Assembly: GCA_020635035.1 (NCBI GenBank)
Contig: JACKAO010000005.1
Location: forward strand, 62,001 to 126,000
Reading direction: 5' to 3'
DNA length: 64,000 bases
DNA from: Calditrichia bacterium
GTDB lineage: Bacteria; Calditrichota; Calditrichia; Calditrichales; J004
Under the pieces are notes generated by a model that did no database searches, had not been told where the DNA came from, and was given only the letters and a program-made list of their open reading frames with translations. Below, piece by piece: positions 8,687 to 18,005 of the stretch. The position numbers and the translations under genes are program-made. How positions within the stretch are numbered: the first letter of the stretch is position 1; each line of letters opens with the position of its first letter.

Positions 8687-10228
8687 TTAACGACTCAGAC
8701 ATGTATTTGCATTTTGCCTGCGGCAAATAGGTTTTACATTTGTCTTCCAGCCCAGCGCCGGATCCCATTCCTTATAAAAAGATCCCGGTATCACTTTGTG
8801 AACCGGATGACAGCTATAGGTACTATTATTCAAAACAACTTTATAAACCCGGGCATAAAGGAAATCGTACTTGGGAGCTGTAAGCGATAACCTATTCTCC
8901 TGATAACTCCAATCCGGCGCTGTATCAGATCCTAACTGGGATACAGATTTTATCTTTGGAAGGTTTTCAAGAATAAGCTGTAGCTGTTCATCATTATGTA
9001 ACTGGTGGATGTACAAAGTTTTATTGTCCTTGCTCCTGGTGAAACGAATATTTTCACCTAAACCAAATGTTTTCCAGGGTCGGGTTTTATAAATCGATTC
9101 ACCATTTATATCCAGCCACTTGCCAATTTCTGCCAATCGCTGGTAGGCTTCATCTTCAAGTGTACCTTGCGGAGTCGGGCCGACATTCAGCAGGTAATTC
9201 CCGCCTTTGGAGACAATATCAATCAGTTTATGAATGATCTCTTCTGCCGGTTTATATTTGGGATTGGGAACATAACCCCAGCTTTGCGACATGGTCATCA
9301 CTGTTTCCCAGGGGTAGTCAAGGATTTTATCCGGGATATGCTGTTCCGGAGTGCGATAATTTTCATAAAGACCATGAACAGTGCGGTCAACAACCAGCAA
9401 ACCCGGCTGATGACTACGTGCCATTTTTGCAATATGCGGGATATCAACATCCTGCTCCCATGGGGCAATATCAAATCCCCAGGAACGCACTTCATCGTTA
9501 ATTGTAGATGTTGGCCGAACCCAGCCGGCGTCAAGCCACAGGATATCCATTCTGCCATACTTGGTCATCAGCTCTTCAATCTGGTTAAAAGTGAAATCCT
9601 TGAAACTCTGCCACTTCTCAGGGTACTTGCGGATATCATAATTATTATTACGATTAGGTGTGGCCCACAATGGCGACCAGTAATCGGGATGATGCCAGTC
9701 GGCTTTGGAGAAATAGGCACCGATCATAAAATCCTGATCGCGGAAAGCTTTAAAAATTTCGCCGGCAATGTCATGTTTGGGATGATTTTTAAAAGGAGAA
9801 TCCGGTCCGCCAATCTTAAAATCGGATTGTTTTGTGTCCCACATGGAAAAGCCGTCGTGATGTTTGGTGGTGAACACAAGGTATTTCATGCCAGCTGCTT
9901 TGGTTGCTTTAGCCCAGGGTGCCGGATCAAACTGCTGCGGATTGAATTTTTTGATCTGGCCAAAATACATTTCCTTAAATTCGCAATAAGGCACGCCGCC
10001 GCGATCCTGGAAGTCCTGATCTTCCGAGCATAATGCCCAGGATTCCACGATACCGAGCTGGGCATAGATGCCCCAGTGCATCATGAAGCCAAATTTCAAA
10101 TCCTGCCATTGTTCAAGTTTTTCCATTACCTGCAGATCTGTTGGATAAACGTAGGGTTGTGTCTGGCTAAAACCATTTACAACTAATACAAACATAATAG
10201 TAAGAAATATTTTTATAGTTGATTGCAT
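8687..10228 (-). CDS. Exported GH29 alpha-L-fucosidase with repeat-derived tail
   Basis: 513 residues. Signal peptide about 1-21. The GH29 barrel is clear: HWGIY at 51-55, TKHHDGFSMW (121-130) and the nucleophile Asp233 in MDILWLDAGW. NYLLNVGPTPQG is another family signature. Family role: retaining removal of alpha-linked L-fucose from glycan ends in the periplasm or outside. The normal C-terminal beta domain appears to end near YARVYKVVL (about residue 466). The remaining about 41 residues from Cys473 are encoded by an intergenic repeat element, so the native stop has probably been lost. SD AAAGGA precedes the ATG. It is 12 bp downstream of the cytoplasmic GH38 gene and is probably the last gene of that operon. 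Confidence 0.88.
   Translation of the reverse strand: MQSTIKIFLTIMFVLVVNGFSQTQPYVYPTDLQVMEKLEQWQDLKFGFMMHWGIYAQLGIVESWALCSEDQDFQDRGGVPYCEFKEMYFGQIKKFNPQQFDPAPWAKATKAAGMKYLVFTTKHHDGFSMWDTKQSDFKIGGPDSPFKNHPKHDIAGEIFKAFRDQDFMIGAYFSKADWHHPDYWSPLWATPNRNNNYDIRKYPEKWQSFKDFTFNQIEELMTKYGRMDILWLDAGWVRPTSTINDEVRSWGFDIAPWEQDVDIPHIAKMARSHQPGLLVVDRTVHGLYENYRTPEQHIPDKILDYPWETVMTMSQSWGYVPNPKYKPAEEIIHKLIDIVSKGGNYLLNVGPTPQGTLEDEAYQRLAEIGKWLDINGESIYKTRPWKTFGLGENIRFTRSKDNKTLYIHQLHNDEQLQLILENLPKIKSVSQLGSDTAPDWSYQENRLSLTAPKYDFLYARVYKVVLNNSTYSCHPVHKVIPGSFYKEWDPALGWKTNVKPICRRQNANTCLSR
8741..8812. repeat. TGTCATCC inverted-end element inside the fucosidase 3' end
   Basis: Ends TGTCTTCC (8741-8748) and GGATGACA (8805-8812) are near-perfect inverted repeats. 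The GC-rich inside (GCGCCGGATCCC, then GATCCCGG) resembles the TGTCATCC modules at 7626, 8201 and 8463. It is read through by the GH29 gene on the minus strand and encodes that protein's last residues from Cys473, including the segment starting CHPVHKVIPG. Confidence 0.65.
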
Positions 10229-10240
10229 ACCGTTCCTTTT

Positions 10241-13200
10241 CTAAATCGTAATTCTGAAGGTTCTAATCTCAAAAGGATTAAAACTAAGTTTTAAAATATT
10301 ATTTTTTATCTCAATCGCATCCAAAGGTCGTTCCAGCAAATCCGTTTCATGTACACGCGCGTCTACTATATTTATTTTAATTTCAGCCTGACCTTCTCTG
10401 CCCTTTAATTCTACCAGGCGCACAATCCATGCATCTTCCTTCTCAGATTTTTTGAGTGCTTCCAGGCTAATCTGATCGGATTCAAAGGAAATGGGTAATT
10501 TGAAAGATTCTGCCACGAGTCCATCAAAAATCAGCGGTTTCTGGTTCAGCTGCTGTGCTTCGCTGATAACATTGGATTGGATCAGGCTGCCTGTATGTGG
10601 CAATAAGCTGTATGTAAAATAATGCTCACCCTGGTCGGCAGTCGGATCGGGCATAGTTGGCGACCGCAGGATATTCAGATCAATTGTATTACCATAAATC
10701 TTGTGCCCGTATTTGCAGTCATTTAGCAATGCTATGCCATAATCATTGTCTGAGAGATCAGCGTATTTGTGAGCGCAGACTTCAAACTTTGCCATATCCC
10801 AACTGGTATTGCGGTGAGTTGATCGTTTAACATAACCATACTGAATATCAAATGTGGCTGTGTCACTGTTTATCTCAACCGGGAAAGCCACCCGCAGCAT
10901 TTTATGCTGTTCATGCCACTGCACAGATGTATCAAAATCAAGCCGTTTTGAATTTTCAGTAAGTCTTACTGTTTGCTCAATTTCAGATTTACCGATGCTG
11001 AAGTTAAGCTTTAAACTTTGCAGCAACGGGCCGTCAGCGACACATACAATTTGATTAACTTTGGCTGATTCCAGCAACTGCTGTTCATAAAAAATATCAA
11101 TATCCCAGGCATCCCAGTTTATCGGCCTGTCTTCATACAAATTAAAAACATTGGCCGGAGAATCAGATTTAATAACCTGTTTCTGTACTTCTTTATCATA
11201 TATCGAGATAATCTGTCCGTTTTTATCAAACTGGTAGCGGATCAGGTCATTCTCCAGAACAAGATTGTTTTTTTTGATATTTGGTTCATCAGTTGATTTC
11301 TTCGAGCTTCGTTTAAGTGATATAGCTGTTAAAGGCAGGATTTCGACCAGGGCAACAAACGTCCCGTTATTTTCCTGAATTTCTATTCTTTCACCGTTTT
11401 GAGATTCAACCTGATAACCCTGCCAGCTGCCAGGCAAAGATATGACACCGTTATAAGGTGTCGACAAAGAGTTGAAAATGGTCAGATAATCCTTGTTCTC
11501 ATCGCAATGATGTTTTACTGCATGGTCAATCATTCCATCACAGGTTTGATCGATATAATGATAATCCTGACGGCTGCGTTCATACACAGGTGTAATACTT
11601 GACCCGGGAATAATATCATGGAATTGATTGATGAGCAGAGTTTTCCAGAGTTTGTCCAGTTCCTGTGACGGGTATTCTGAAAATGGCAAGGTACTGTATA
11701 ACATTTCAACCTGGCGCAGCTTATATTCCATTTTTCGGTTCATGCGCTTGTTATAAGCCTGCGTGGTCAGCGTGCCACGATGATATTCCAGGTACAATTC
11801 ACCCACCCAGCGTGGCAGTTCAGCTTTGAATGCATCGAGATGATGCAGCATTTCAGCAGCCGGGCCAAATTTCAGGCGCGGGCTACCTTCAAGATTTTGC
11901 TGACGCAGCCCGGACTCGATTATTTCTTCAGTGGGTCCGCCGCCACCGTCGCCAATACCAAACAATACCAGGAATTTATCCAGGTAAGCTTTTTCACGAA
12001 AATTATCCTGTGCTTTAATCATCTGCGATGGTTTAAGCTCGCTGTTGTAATTATCTTCCGGAGGGAAATGCGTAATGACTTCGGATCCATCAATACCCTG
12101 CCATAAAAAAGTATTGTTGGGAAAACGGTTGAACTGGTTCCAGGATATTTTTTGTGTGACAAAATAATTTATTCCGCTCTTTTTTAATATTTGTGGCAAC
12201 GCAGCTGAATAGCCGAAAACATCCGGCAGCCACAGGTTATCCACTTCAATTTCGAACTCATCCATAAAAAAGTTTTTACCATACAGGATCTGCCGGACCA
12301 TTGATTCTCCGCTGATCAGGTTGCAGTCTGCTTCCACCCACATACCGCCCTGCAGTTCAAAACGTCCGGCAGCGACCTTTTCTTTTATTTTGTGGTATAG
12401 TCCGGGATAATGCTCTTTTATAAATGCAAAATGCTGCGGCTGCGATGCTCCGAAGACAAAACCGGGATATTTGTCAATCAGCTCGAGCTGTGATGAAAAA
12501 CTGCGCGCACATTTGCGGATCGTTTCTTCCAGCGGCCACAGCCAGGCGGTATCGATGTGGGCATGCCCGACAGCATGCGCGGTTAATGACGATGCTTCTG
12601 CAGGACTTTCCAGCAAAGGTTTTATTCTTTCACGAATCCCGGCAACCGAATCTGCATCAGACTTAAATTTATCTATTCCCTTGTTTAATACATGCAAGAT
12701 ACGCGCTTTACGCACTGAATTTTCTGGCAATGCTTTCATCAAATCATGCAGAACGCTGAAGTCATAAAAAAGCTGCTGAATATCTTCACGATAAATCCCG
12801 ATCACTGCTTCCTTAAAGACCGCCTGGTAGTTACCGTAATGTTTTGGCGTCAGATCGCCGTAATCATTTTCCAGTTTAAGACCGAACAACTGCCCGGCAC
12901 TGGCTTCGAACCACCAATCGATTTTTTCATTACCTTCAGATTGTTTGGCGATCTCAATCCTGTCGCGATGGAAATCATAATTTTCCCACATGGTCCATAA
13001 ACTTATCGCGGATTCTGGGGTACCGTTTTCATCGAACAGAAGTGCTTCACCACCAAAGTCAAATCTTGCACAGACATATTTTCCTTTCCATGCAGCAGGA
13101 ACATTACCGGTAACATGAAACCAGCCGCGCTGATAGTTGCTGCCCCAGCTCTGACCTGAATTAATCTTTTTATAAATTCCTGATTTTCTTTGTTCAAAGG

Positions 13201-13327
13201 TAACAATAGGATCAAAGGCACAGAACTCGACATCAAGAGCCTGCACATTTTCATATAATAAGGTTTTTAGCCGGTTAATAAAGACACGGATACGCTCATC
13301 AAAAAGCTTGAATTCCTGCGCCGTCAT
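10241..13327 (-). CDS. Cytoplasmic GH38 alpha-mannosidase
   Basis: 1028 residues with no signal peptide, of the Ams1/MngB-like class. The N-terminal about 240 residues are a beta/helical cap. The catalytic domain begins with HAVGHAHIDTAWLWPLEE (251-268), with zinc ligands H257 and D259. The nucleophile is Asp369 in LWLPDVFGYSAALPQI. Middle helical and C-terminal beta-sandwich domains follow. Role: release of mannose from short imported alpha-mannosides in the cytoplasm, feeding ManA and the ROK kinase. GGAG 5 nt before the ATG supports the start. Together with the exported GH38 at 249-3620 this gives mannosidases on both sides of the inner membrane. Confidence 0.92.
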   Translation of the reverse strand: MTAQEFKLFDERIRVFINRLKTLLYENVQALDVEFCAFDPIVTFEQRKSGIYKKINSGQSWGSNYQRGWFHVTGNVPAAWKGKYVCARFDFGGEALLFDENGTPESAISLWTMWENYDFHRDRIEIAKQSEGNEKIDWWFEASAGQLFGLKLENDYGDLTPKHYGNYQAVFKEAVIGIYREDIQQLFYDFSVLHDLMKALPENSVRKARILHVLNKGIDKFKSDADSVAGIRERIKPLLESPAEASSLTAHAVGHAHIDTAWLWPLEETIRKCARSFSSQLELIDKYPGFVFGASQPQHFAFIKEHYPGLYHKIKEKVAAGRFELQGGMWVEADCNLISGESMVRQILYGKNFFMDEFEIEVDNLWLPDVFGYSAALPQILKKSGINYFVTQKISWNQFNRFPNNTFLWQGIDGSEVITHFPPEDNYNSELKPSQMIKAQDNFREKAYLDKFLVLFGIGDGGGGPTEEIIESGLRQQNLEGSPRLKFGPAAEMLHHLDAFKAELPRWVGELYLEYHRGTLTTQAYNKRMNRKMEYKLRQVEMLYSTLPFSEYPSQELDKLWKTLLINQFHDIIPGSSITPVYERSRQDYHYIDQTCDGMIDHAVKHHCDENKDYLTIFNSLSTPYNGVISLPGSWQGYQVESQNGERIEIQENNGTFVALVEILPLTAISLKRSSKKSTDEPNIKKNNLVLENDLIRYQFDKNGQIISIYDKEVQKQVIKSDSPANVFNLYEDRPINWDAWDIDIFYEQQLLESAKVNQIVCVADGPLLQSLKLNFSIGKSEIEQTVRLTENSKRLDFDTSVQWHEQHKMLRVAFPVEINSDTATFDIQYGYVKRSTHRNTSWDMAKFEVCAHKYADLSDNDYGIALLNDCKYGHKIYGNTIDLNILRSPTMPDPTADQGEHYFTYSLLPHTGSLIQSNVISEAQQLNQKPLIFDGLVAESFKLPISFESDQISLEALKKSEKEDAWIVRLVELKGREGQAEIKINIVDARVHETDLLERPLDAIEIKNNILKLSFNPFEIRTFRITI

Positions 13328-13402
13328 TTAAGCTCCGTTTCAGTTGAAATATTTAAGTTAGCGAAATATAAGATAGACAGGACTTTGAATATTGAACTAA
13401 TA

Positions 13403-14530
13403 TTATTTATTGTAAAGTTTTTTCAAAACAGAATAATGTTCATCTTTTAAAGCGGAAGCATCAAAAAGGGCGATTCCGTTGGCTCCGGCATCCAAAGAAG
13501 TACGTATGGCACTTTTAAAAGTATCCTGATCATAGGAGTTAACAAAAAGTCCGCTGTTTATTTGCTGATGCTGGCGGATTGAGGCTACTTCTTTTTCAAT
13601 ATTTTCTTTCAGCCACTCATCTCCGCCGTTATAGAACTTCGCGTACAGCATAGGTAAAAAGGCATCAAGATCCCAATCAAACCATTTCTGTCGTACGTTC
13701 TCCCAATTTGGGAAAACAGCTGCTGTGATCATTCTGCCGGCCTGCCGGGCTTCAGGAACGAGATAATTATTAACCAATTCTGTAACACTGTTCTGTCTGA
13801 ATATTTTCCAATCTTTATTTTTAACAGGATCATCAACTTCACGGATATTTATCCCGGATTGATTTTTAAACTTTTCAACACAGCGGTCACAATAGCAATA
13901 ATCGTACTGCGGGTATTCACGATCCTGGATAATATTATATTTTGGCTGTAATGCCGGTGGTAAAATGACATCCGGGAATCTAATATAGTCAAGATGTACT
14001 CCGCTTAAGCCTTCAATCGCAGAAATTTCAGCAACATTTGCACTCACAAACTGCCGGACATCTTCATGATTAGGACACATAAATTTATAGTAACCGACAT
14101 AGGCAGGTTTTTGATAAGCCGGTTCACCCAAAGCATTCACGACATACCAGTCCCGATGGTTCTCAACATACTCTTCCTGGTTATTTGGCATGGACCACAT
14201 CCAGCCATGTACTTCAAGATTTTGCCCGTTCGCCAGCGGCAGAATTGTTTCCAGCCAGTTATCCAGCACTTTATGTCGGCTGCTCTGGTAATGGGCACCC
14301 CAACTGTTATATATTTCCGGCAGGATTGCATCAACACCCGATTGCTTCATCTTTATAAAAAGCCGGTTGTACAGCTCAGGAGTGTAATTTTTAAGTGGCC
14401 GAAGCCAGACCCATATTTTTGGTTTTTCTTTCATAGAAGACGCATTATTACACGATAAAAGACCCAAGGAACTTGAGTACAGAGCAGCAAGAGATCCATT
14501 CAGTGTGCGAATAAAATGTCTTCTTTTCAA
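13403..14530 (-). CDS. GHL10/DUF187-type glycoside hydrolase-like lipoprotein
   Basis: 375 residues. It starts with TTG at 14530 (SD AAGGGA); no ATG occurs before residue 33, and the TTG gives a coherent Tat-like/lipoprotein signal (KRRHFIR, then LGLLSC, Cys27). The rest is a TIM-barrel protein with SGVHLDYIRFP (176-186), the hallmark of the family-10-like hydrolases, and a YCYCDRC cluster near 211-217 that is common in this family. Members are linked to polysaccharide breakdown, but reactions are mostly untested, so no substrate is assigned. It is separated by 11 bp from the CBM9-like gene upstream and 75 bp from GH38 downstream. Confidence 0.75.
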   Translation of the reverse strand: MKRRHFIRTLNGSLAALYSSSLGLLSCNNASSMKEKPKIWVWLRPLKNYTPELYNRLFIKMKQSGVDAILPEIYNSWGAHYQSSRHKVLDNWLETILPLANGQNLEVHGWMWSMPNNQEEYVENHRDWYVVNALGEPAYQKPAYVGYYKFMCPNHEDVRQFVSANVAEISAIEGLSGVHLDYIRFPDVILPPALQPKYNIIQDREYPQYDYCYCDRCVEKFKNQSGINIREVDDPVKNKDWKIFRQNSVTELVNNYLVPEARQAGRMITAAVFPNWENVRQKWFDWDLDAFLPMLYAKFYNGGDEWLKENIEKEVASIRQHQQINSGLFVNSYDQDTFKSAIRTSLDAGANGIALFDASALKDEHYSVLKKLYNK

Positions 14531-14541
14531 CCGCTTCCCTT

Positions 14542-15648
14542 CTATTTACCGGCTTTTTTATCCCAGATCCGGCCATCCTGATTAATATGCCATTCCTGGG
14601 TTTTATCATTGCTGTACAATATTGCTTCAAACATAGTCGGAGTTGCGTAAACTTCCGCAGGCCATGAATAGTATTTCAGTTTTACATCCTGCAATCCCAA
14701 TTTGTTCAGATCAGTGCTGAAAGAATCGTTATTAAGCTGATAAGTTCTCTGGTTATAATAAAGTTTTCGCAAAACCCAGCGCACTTCTTCATCTTCTTTT
14801 TTTATAAACGCAACATCAGATGAAGCAACCCTTTCTGAGAACTGCACAATCCCCCAGGTTTCCGGCGCATGCATGGCGATCAGTCCCTGCGGGGACCAGA
14901 CCCAGTTGAATTCTGGAAAAGGTTGATTGGTTTCAGGGTTTATTTTTTTTACATAACCATTGGGTGTTATTTCCCTTTGCCACTGCACCCGTGAAAAATT
15001 GACCCGCCATTGATCTTTATCCTGCGGTGGTAATGGAGTATGTGCACAATCCTTGAATGTTTTCCAGGGGATGGCAACTTCCACCGTCCAGCTGCTGTCA
15101 ATATCCGACGGATCGTTAATAGTTCCTTGCAGAGATACGGCTGTTTTCAGACCCGGATAGTTAAAACCATCCAGTGCACAAGCTCCGTCTCGATAAGGTT
15201 TTGTTAAAAACAGGTCCCATTCTGTGGCATACGCATTTACTTCATATTCATAATAGCCGTGAGTATCACCATCGGGATCAATAAATATTTCAAAATCATT
15301 ATCCCTGAAGATGACTGTGTCACGCTGTTTTAAACGCGCCCACAAATGCGGTTCTTCTATTTCTGCTGCAAAATAAAAACAGGAATCATCCCACAGCATT
15401 TTGACACGTGTTTTATGCAATGGCAGGGGTTTAATATCACCTTCAATATCAACAAAATATTTTGTCCAGACGGCTTTATCCCAATCGGATTCATCCATCT
15501 GTCCATCGATTGTTATTTGTTGTGCCGTTTTAAAACAAACATATGTTTCAGGATTGTATGGGATTTGAGTCTGATCAAAAATTTTACCTTTTTCCTGCGC
15601 CCAACAGGCAAGGATCAATACAAAAATCAATAACAGTGAACGTTTCAT
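14542..15648 (-). CDS. CBM9-like carbohydrate-binding exported protein
   Basis: 368 residues with signal peptide (MKRSLLLIFVLILACWAQ, possibly lipidated at Cys15). A single family-9-like binding domain spans about 40-270: ITIDGQMDESDWDKA, then VKMLWDDSCFYFAAEIEEP, DNDFEIFIDPDGD, and the WSPQG segment are typical. No catalytic residues are known for such stand-alone proteins. They occur in polysaccharide utilisation loci and probably bind product or substrate in the periplasm. The C-terminal about 90 residues are not recognised. It sits between the ROK kinase and the GHL10 gene with 11-12 bp gaps. The SD is weak, so it is probably translated by coupling. Confidence 0.78.
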   Translation of the reverse strand: MKRSLLLIFVLILACWAQEKGKIFDQTQIPYNPETYVCFKTAQQITIDGQMDESDWDKAVWTKYFVDIEGDIKPLPLHKTRVKMLWDDSCFYFAAEIEEPHLWARLKQRDTVIFRDNDFEIFIDPDGDTHGYYEYEVNAYATEWDLFLTKPYRDGACALDGFNYPGLKTAVSLQGTINDPSDIDSSWTVEVAIPWKTFKDCAHTPLPPQDKDQWRVNFSRVQWQREITPNGYVKKINPETNQPFPEFNWVWSPQGLIAMHAPETWGIVQFSERVASSDVAFIKKEDEEVRWVLRKLYYNQRTYQLNNDSFSTDLNKLGLQDVKLKYYSWPAEVYATPTMFEAILYSNDKTQEWHINQDGRIWDKKAGK

Positions 15649-15660
15649 TCATTCATCAAC

Positions 15661-16767
15661 TTAACGATTGTCTATTGCGTTAAGAGCAAATGAGTAAGCG
15701 CCCAAAGCAACTGCTTTGCTTGTGCCAATTTTTGACAAGCCAACGCCAACCCGTGCTAATGGATCATACATAACCTTAGTGCCAGAGCCGGGAACTGTTA
15801 TTTCTTTTGACTCACCTTTTAAGAAACCTGCAAGCTGAGAATCATCTTCCAGATTGTAAGCCATTGGGGATAACCGCCTGAATGTATTTCCATCGGGCCC
15901 GGTATAGCTGCTGTTTATTTCATCTAGCAGTGGTTGCATAAAAAGATCACGTGCCCCGGAGATGCCACCACCGATAACCGCAATTCCATCGACAATTGTG
16001 AGCACATTGCCAAGAGCATCACCTAAAACTTCCGCCATTTTACGATATGCTTTAGCAGCTGCCTGTCTGTTACCTTCTTTATTCCCGATACCAATTTCAT
16101 AAATATCACGTGGTTCCGGTGCCTGTTCAAATGAAGTCCCGGTTTCCTGTGCATACACACGCCGGATCGCCCTTATACTTACACCTTCTTCCGCATTCAT
16201 TTGCGGGGCCAGTTTATTGCGTAAAAGCCAAACTTCAGCCGCCCCGGAATTGTCACCTATAAAGAGCTCGCCATTACGGACAATACCGCCACCAAAACCG
16301 GTACCCAGGGTAAAACCAACCAGGTTTTTATATCGTTTCGGACTTCCCGCTTCTTCAAGTTTTTGATTGATGTACGGAAGGTATCCCGCCAACGCTTCGC
16401 CATAGGCGAAAAGATCACCGTCATTATTTATAAAAACCGGTAACTTAAATTTATCAGCGAGCATTGGCCCGAGAGCGATTCCACCACGAAACGAAGGCAG
16501 ATTTCCCAGGTCACCAATTATGCCGTTTGGATAATCAGCGGGACCGGGAAAAGCGAAACTAATAGCAACCGGGTTTTCCTTTAAAACACTCTTGACCTGG
16601 CTAAAGCCTTCAACAATATTATTAAGACATTTTTCCAGGTTATCTGCATCTGATGGCAAACGGATCGGCTCAATTATTTCTTCATTAGCCCGGATAGCGG
16701 AAAAAACAAAATTTGTACCACCGGCATCCAGAGTCATGACGGTTCTTTTATCATTTTTATATTTCAT
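15661..16767 (-). CDS. ROK-family sugar kinase, atypical (no zinc motif)
   Basis: 368 residues. Phosphate-binding motif DAGGTN (14-19), the FAFPGPAD segment and NNDGD (114-118, Asp116 as the expected catalytic base) identify a ROK-fold hexokinase. GTGFGGGIVRNGEL follows. The usual GExGH histidine and CxCGxxGCxE zinc site are missing; the equivalent stretch reads SGAAEVWLLRN. It is therefore not a standard glucokinase. In an operon with ManA-linked mannosidases and a FucP-like permease, a manno- or fructokinase role is the best inference. AGGA precedes the ATG by 10 nt. Confidence 0.8.
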   Translation of the reverse strand: MKYKNDKRTVMTLDAGGTNFVFSAIRANEEIIEPIRLPSDADNLEKCLNNIVEGFSQVKSVLKENPVAISFAFPGPADYPNGIIGDLGNLPSFRGGIALGPMLADKFKLPVFINNDGDLFAYGEALAGYLPYINQKLEEAGSPKRYKNLVGFTLGTGFGGGIVRNGELFIGDNSGAAEVWLLRNKLAPQMNAEEGVSIRAIRRVYAQETGTSFEQAPEPRDIYEIGIGNKEGNRQAAAKAYRKMAEVLGDALGNVLTIVDGIAVIGGGISGARDLFMQPLLDEINSSYTGPDGNTFRRLSPMAYNLEDDSQLAGFLKGESKEITVPGSGTKVMYDPLARVGVGLSKIGTSKAVALGAYSFALNAIDNR

Positions 16768-16829
16768 TTATTCACATTCCTGATTTTGTGTTTCATATTC
16801 AATTTATAAACAGATTTATCCTGTTGAAT

Positions 16830-17972
16830 TCAGGCTGTCTTTTTTGCTTTCTTCATGGAAATAATAAGCAGGTATACAAAACAGACCAATGGTACGATAT
16901 ACGAGAAAGCCCCCATGCCGCTATCATAAAATTTGCTCATCAACAATGGAACAAGCGCACCGCCACTGATGGCCATAACCATTAGGCCGGAAAGTTCGCT
17001 GGAGCGTTCGGGTTTTTCTTCAATTGTTATTGAAAAAAGCATTGGCCAGATATTGGCAAAACCCAGACCGGAAAGCACAACTCCCGGAATTGTTAAAGCT
17101 TCAGCTCCTGTTAAAACCAGGAAAACTCCTATTGCCCCCAATGCTGCTGATATCCTGAAAAAAGTATGTGCATTTATATTTACACTACCGGCAATAAGAC
17201 GGCCAACCGTTAATGAGCCCAGAAAAAACGTTGGCCCAAGCAACGCTGCTTTATCTGCCGTAAAGCCAAAGCTTTCCAGTGTTGGTTTCAGGAATCGCGC
17301 CATAGAAACTTCAGCACCTACATACAAAAATATCCCCAGAACTGCCAGTGCAAAAGCCGGTTCTTTTAACAGCCCCAATGAAGAACCGATGCTGGGTGGA
17401 ATGTCGGCTTTTGTTTCTTCTATTTTTAGGAGTGCTACAAAGATAAAAGCTAATATCATCAAAACAAGAAATATCGGGAAAACACCACGCCAGCCCATGG
17501 CACTGAAAACAGGAAGTATTAAAACCAGCCCCACCAGATACGATGAACCGGATGAGCCAACCCCCTTGATTCCCTGGGCAAGAGCCAGGTTACGGCTGTA
17601 ATTACCTTCTAAGCTGACATCGCGCATAATCGGATTGCCGGCCACCTGCAGAAATGTTGTACCTATTCCTAAAAGGAAAATGCAGGTTAACAGTACAAAA
17701 TATCCTGGATTGGTAAATGTTGGAACAGCCATAGCCGCAATATTAAATCCAAGACCCAAAAGTAAAAGATTTTTCTTTCCTATTCGTGCGGCGAGCACCC
17801 CGCCGGGTACACTGAAAACAGCAAATGCAATAAACACAAAAAAAGTAATCAAGGTCGCCATGACATTGCTTAACTCGTAATTATCTTTTACAGCATCTGC
17901 CATTGGACCCATTGCATCCGCAACACCCATAACCAGAAACGCAAGAAAAATAGGAATCGTTTTAAAGTTCAT
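16830..17972 (-). CDS. FucP/GluP-type MFS sugar permease
   Basis: 380 residues, about 12 predicted membrane helices, no signal peptide. The signature of the fucose/glucose-galactose:H+ symporter branch is visible (GVADAMGP in helix 1, FLQVAGNPIM near 120-130, GLGFANIWPMLFS near the end). It imports a monosaccharide, likely mannose, fructose or fucose, across the inner membrane. The next gene downstream is a ROK kinase, which would phosphorylate the sugar. A strong SD (GGGGAGG, 6 nt) precedes the ATG. Confidence 0.85.
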   Translation of the reverse strand: MNFKTIPIFLAFLVMGVADAMGPMADAVKDNYELSNVMATLITFFVFIAFAVFSVPGGVLAARIGKKNLLLLGLGFNIAAMAVPTFTNPGYFVLLTCIFLLGIGTTFLQVAGNPIMRDVSLEGNYSRNLALAQGIKGVGSSGSSYLVGLVLILPVFSAMGWRGVFPIFLVLMILAFIFVALLKIEETKADIPPSIGSSLGLLKEPAFALAVLGIFLYVGAEVSMARFLKPTLESFGFTADKAALLGPTFFLGSLTVGRLIAGSVNINAHTFFRISAALGAIGVFLVLTGAEALTIPGVVLSGLGFANIWPMLFSITIEEKPERSSELSGLMVMAISGGALVPLLMSKFYDSGMGAFSYIVPLVCFVYLLIISMKKAKKTA

Positions 17973-18005
17973 TTAAGGCCTCCCCACATAAGTAAATTTA
18001 TTAAG

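Noticed and set aside
7429..8823. Insertion sequence or integrated element
   Set aside because: No transposase or remnant frame and no clear target duplication; short inverted ends only support a hairpin repeat.
8444..8890. 148-codon plus-strand frame across the repeat region
   Set aside because: It translates repeat copy D and the antisense of the GH29 3' end; no domain, no SD and a low-complexity composition.
9167..10033. 288-codon plus-strand frame
   Set aside because: Lies entirely antisense to the well-supported GH29 gene and shows no protein family features.
16933..17601. 222-codon plus-strand frame
   Set aside because: Antisense of the MFS permease; composition reflects reversed hydrophobic codons.
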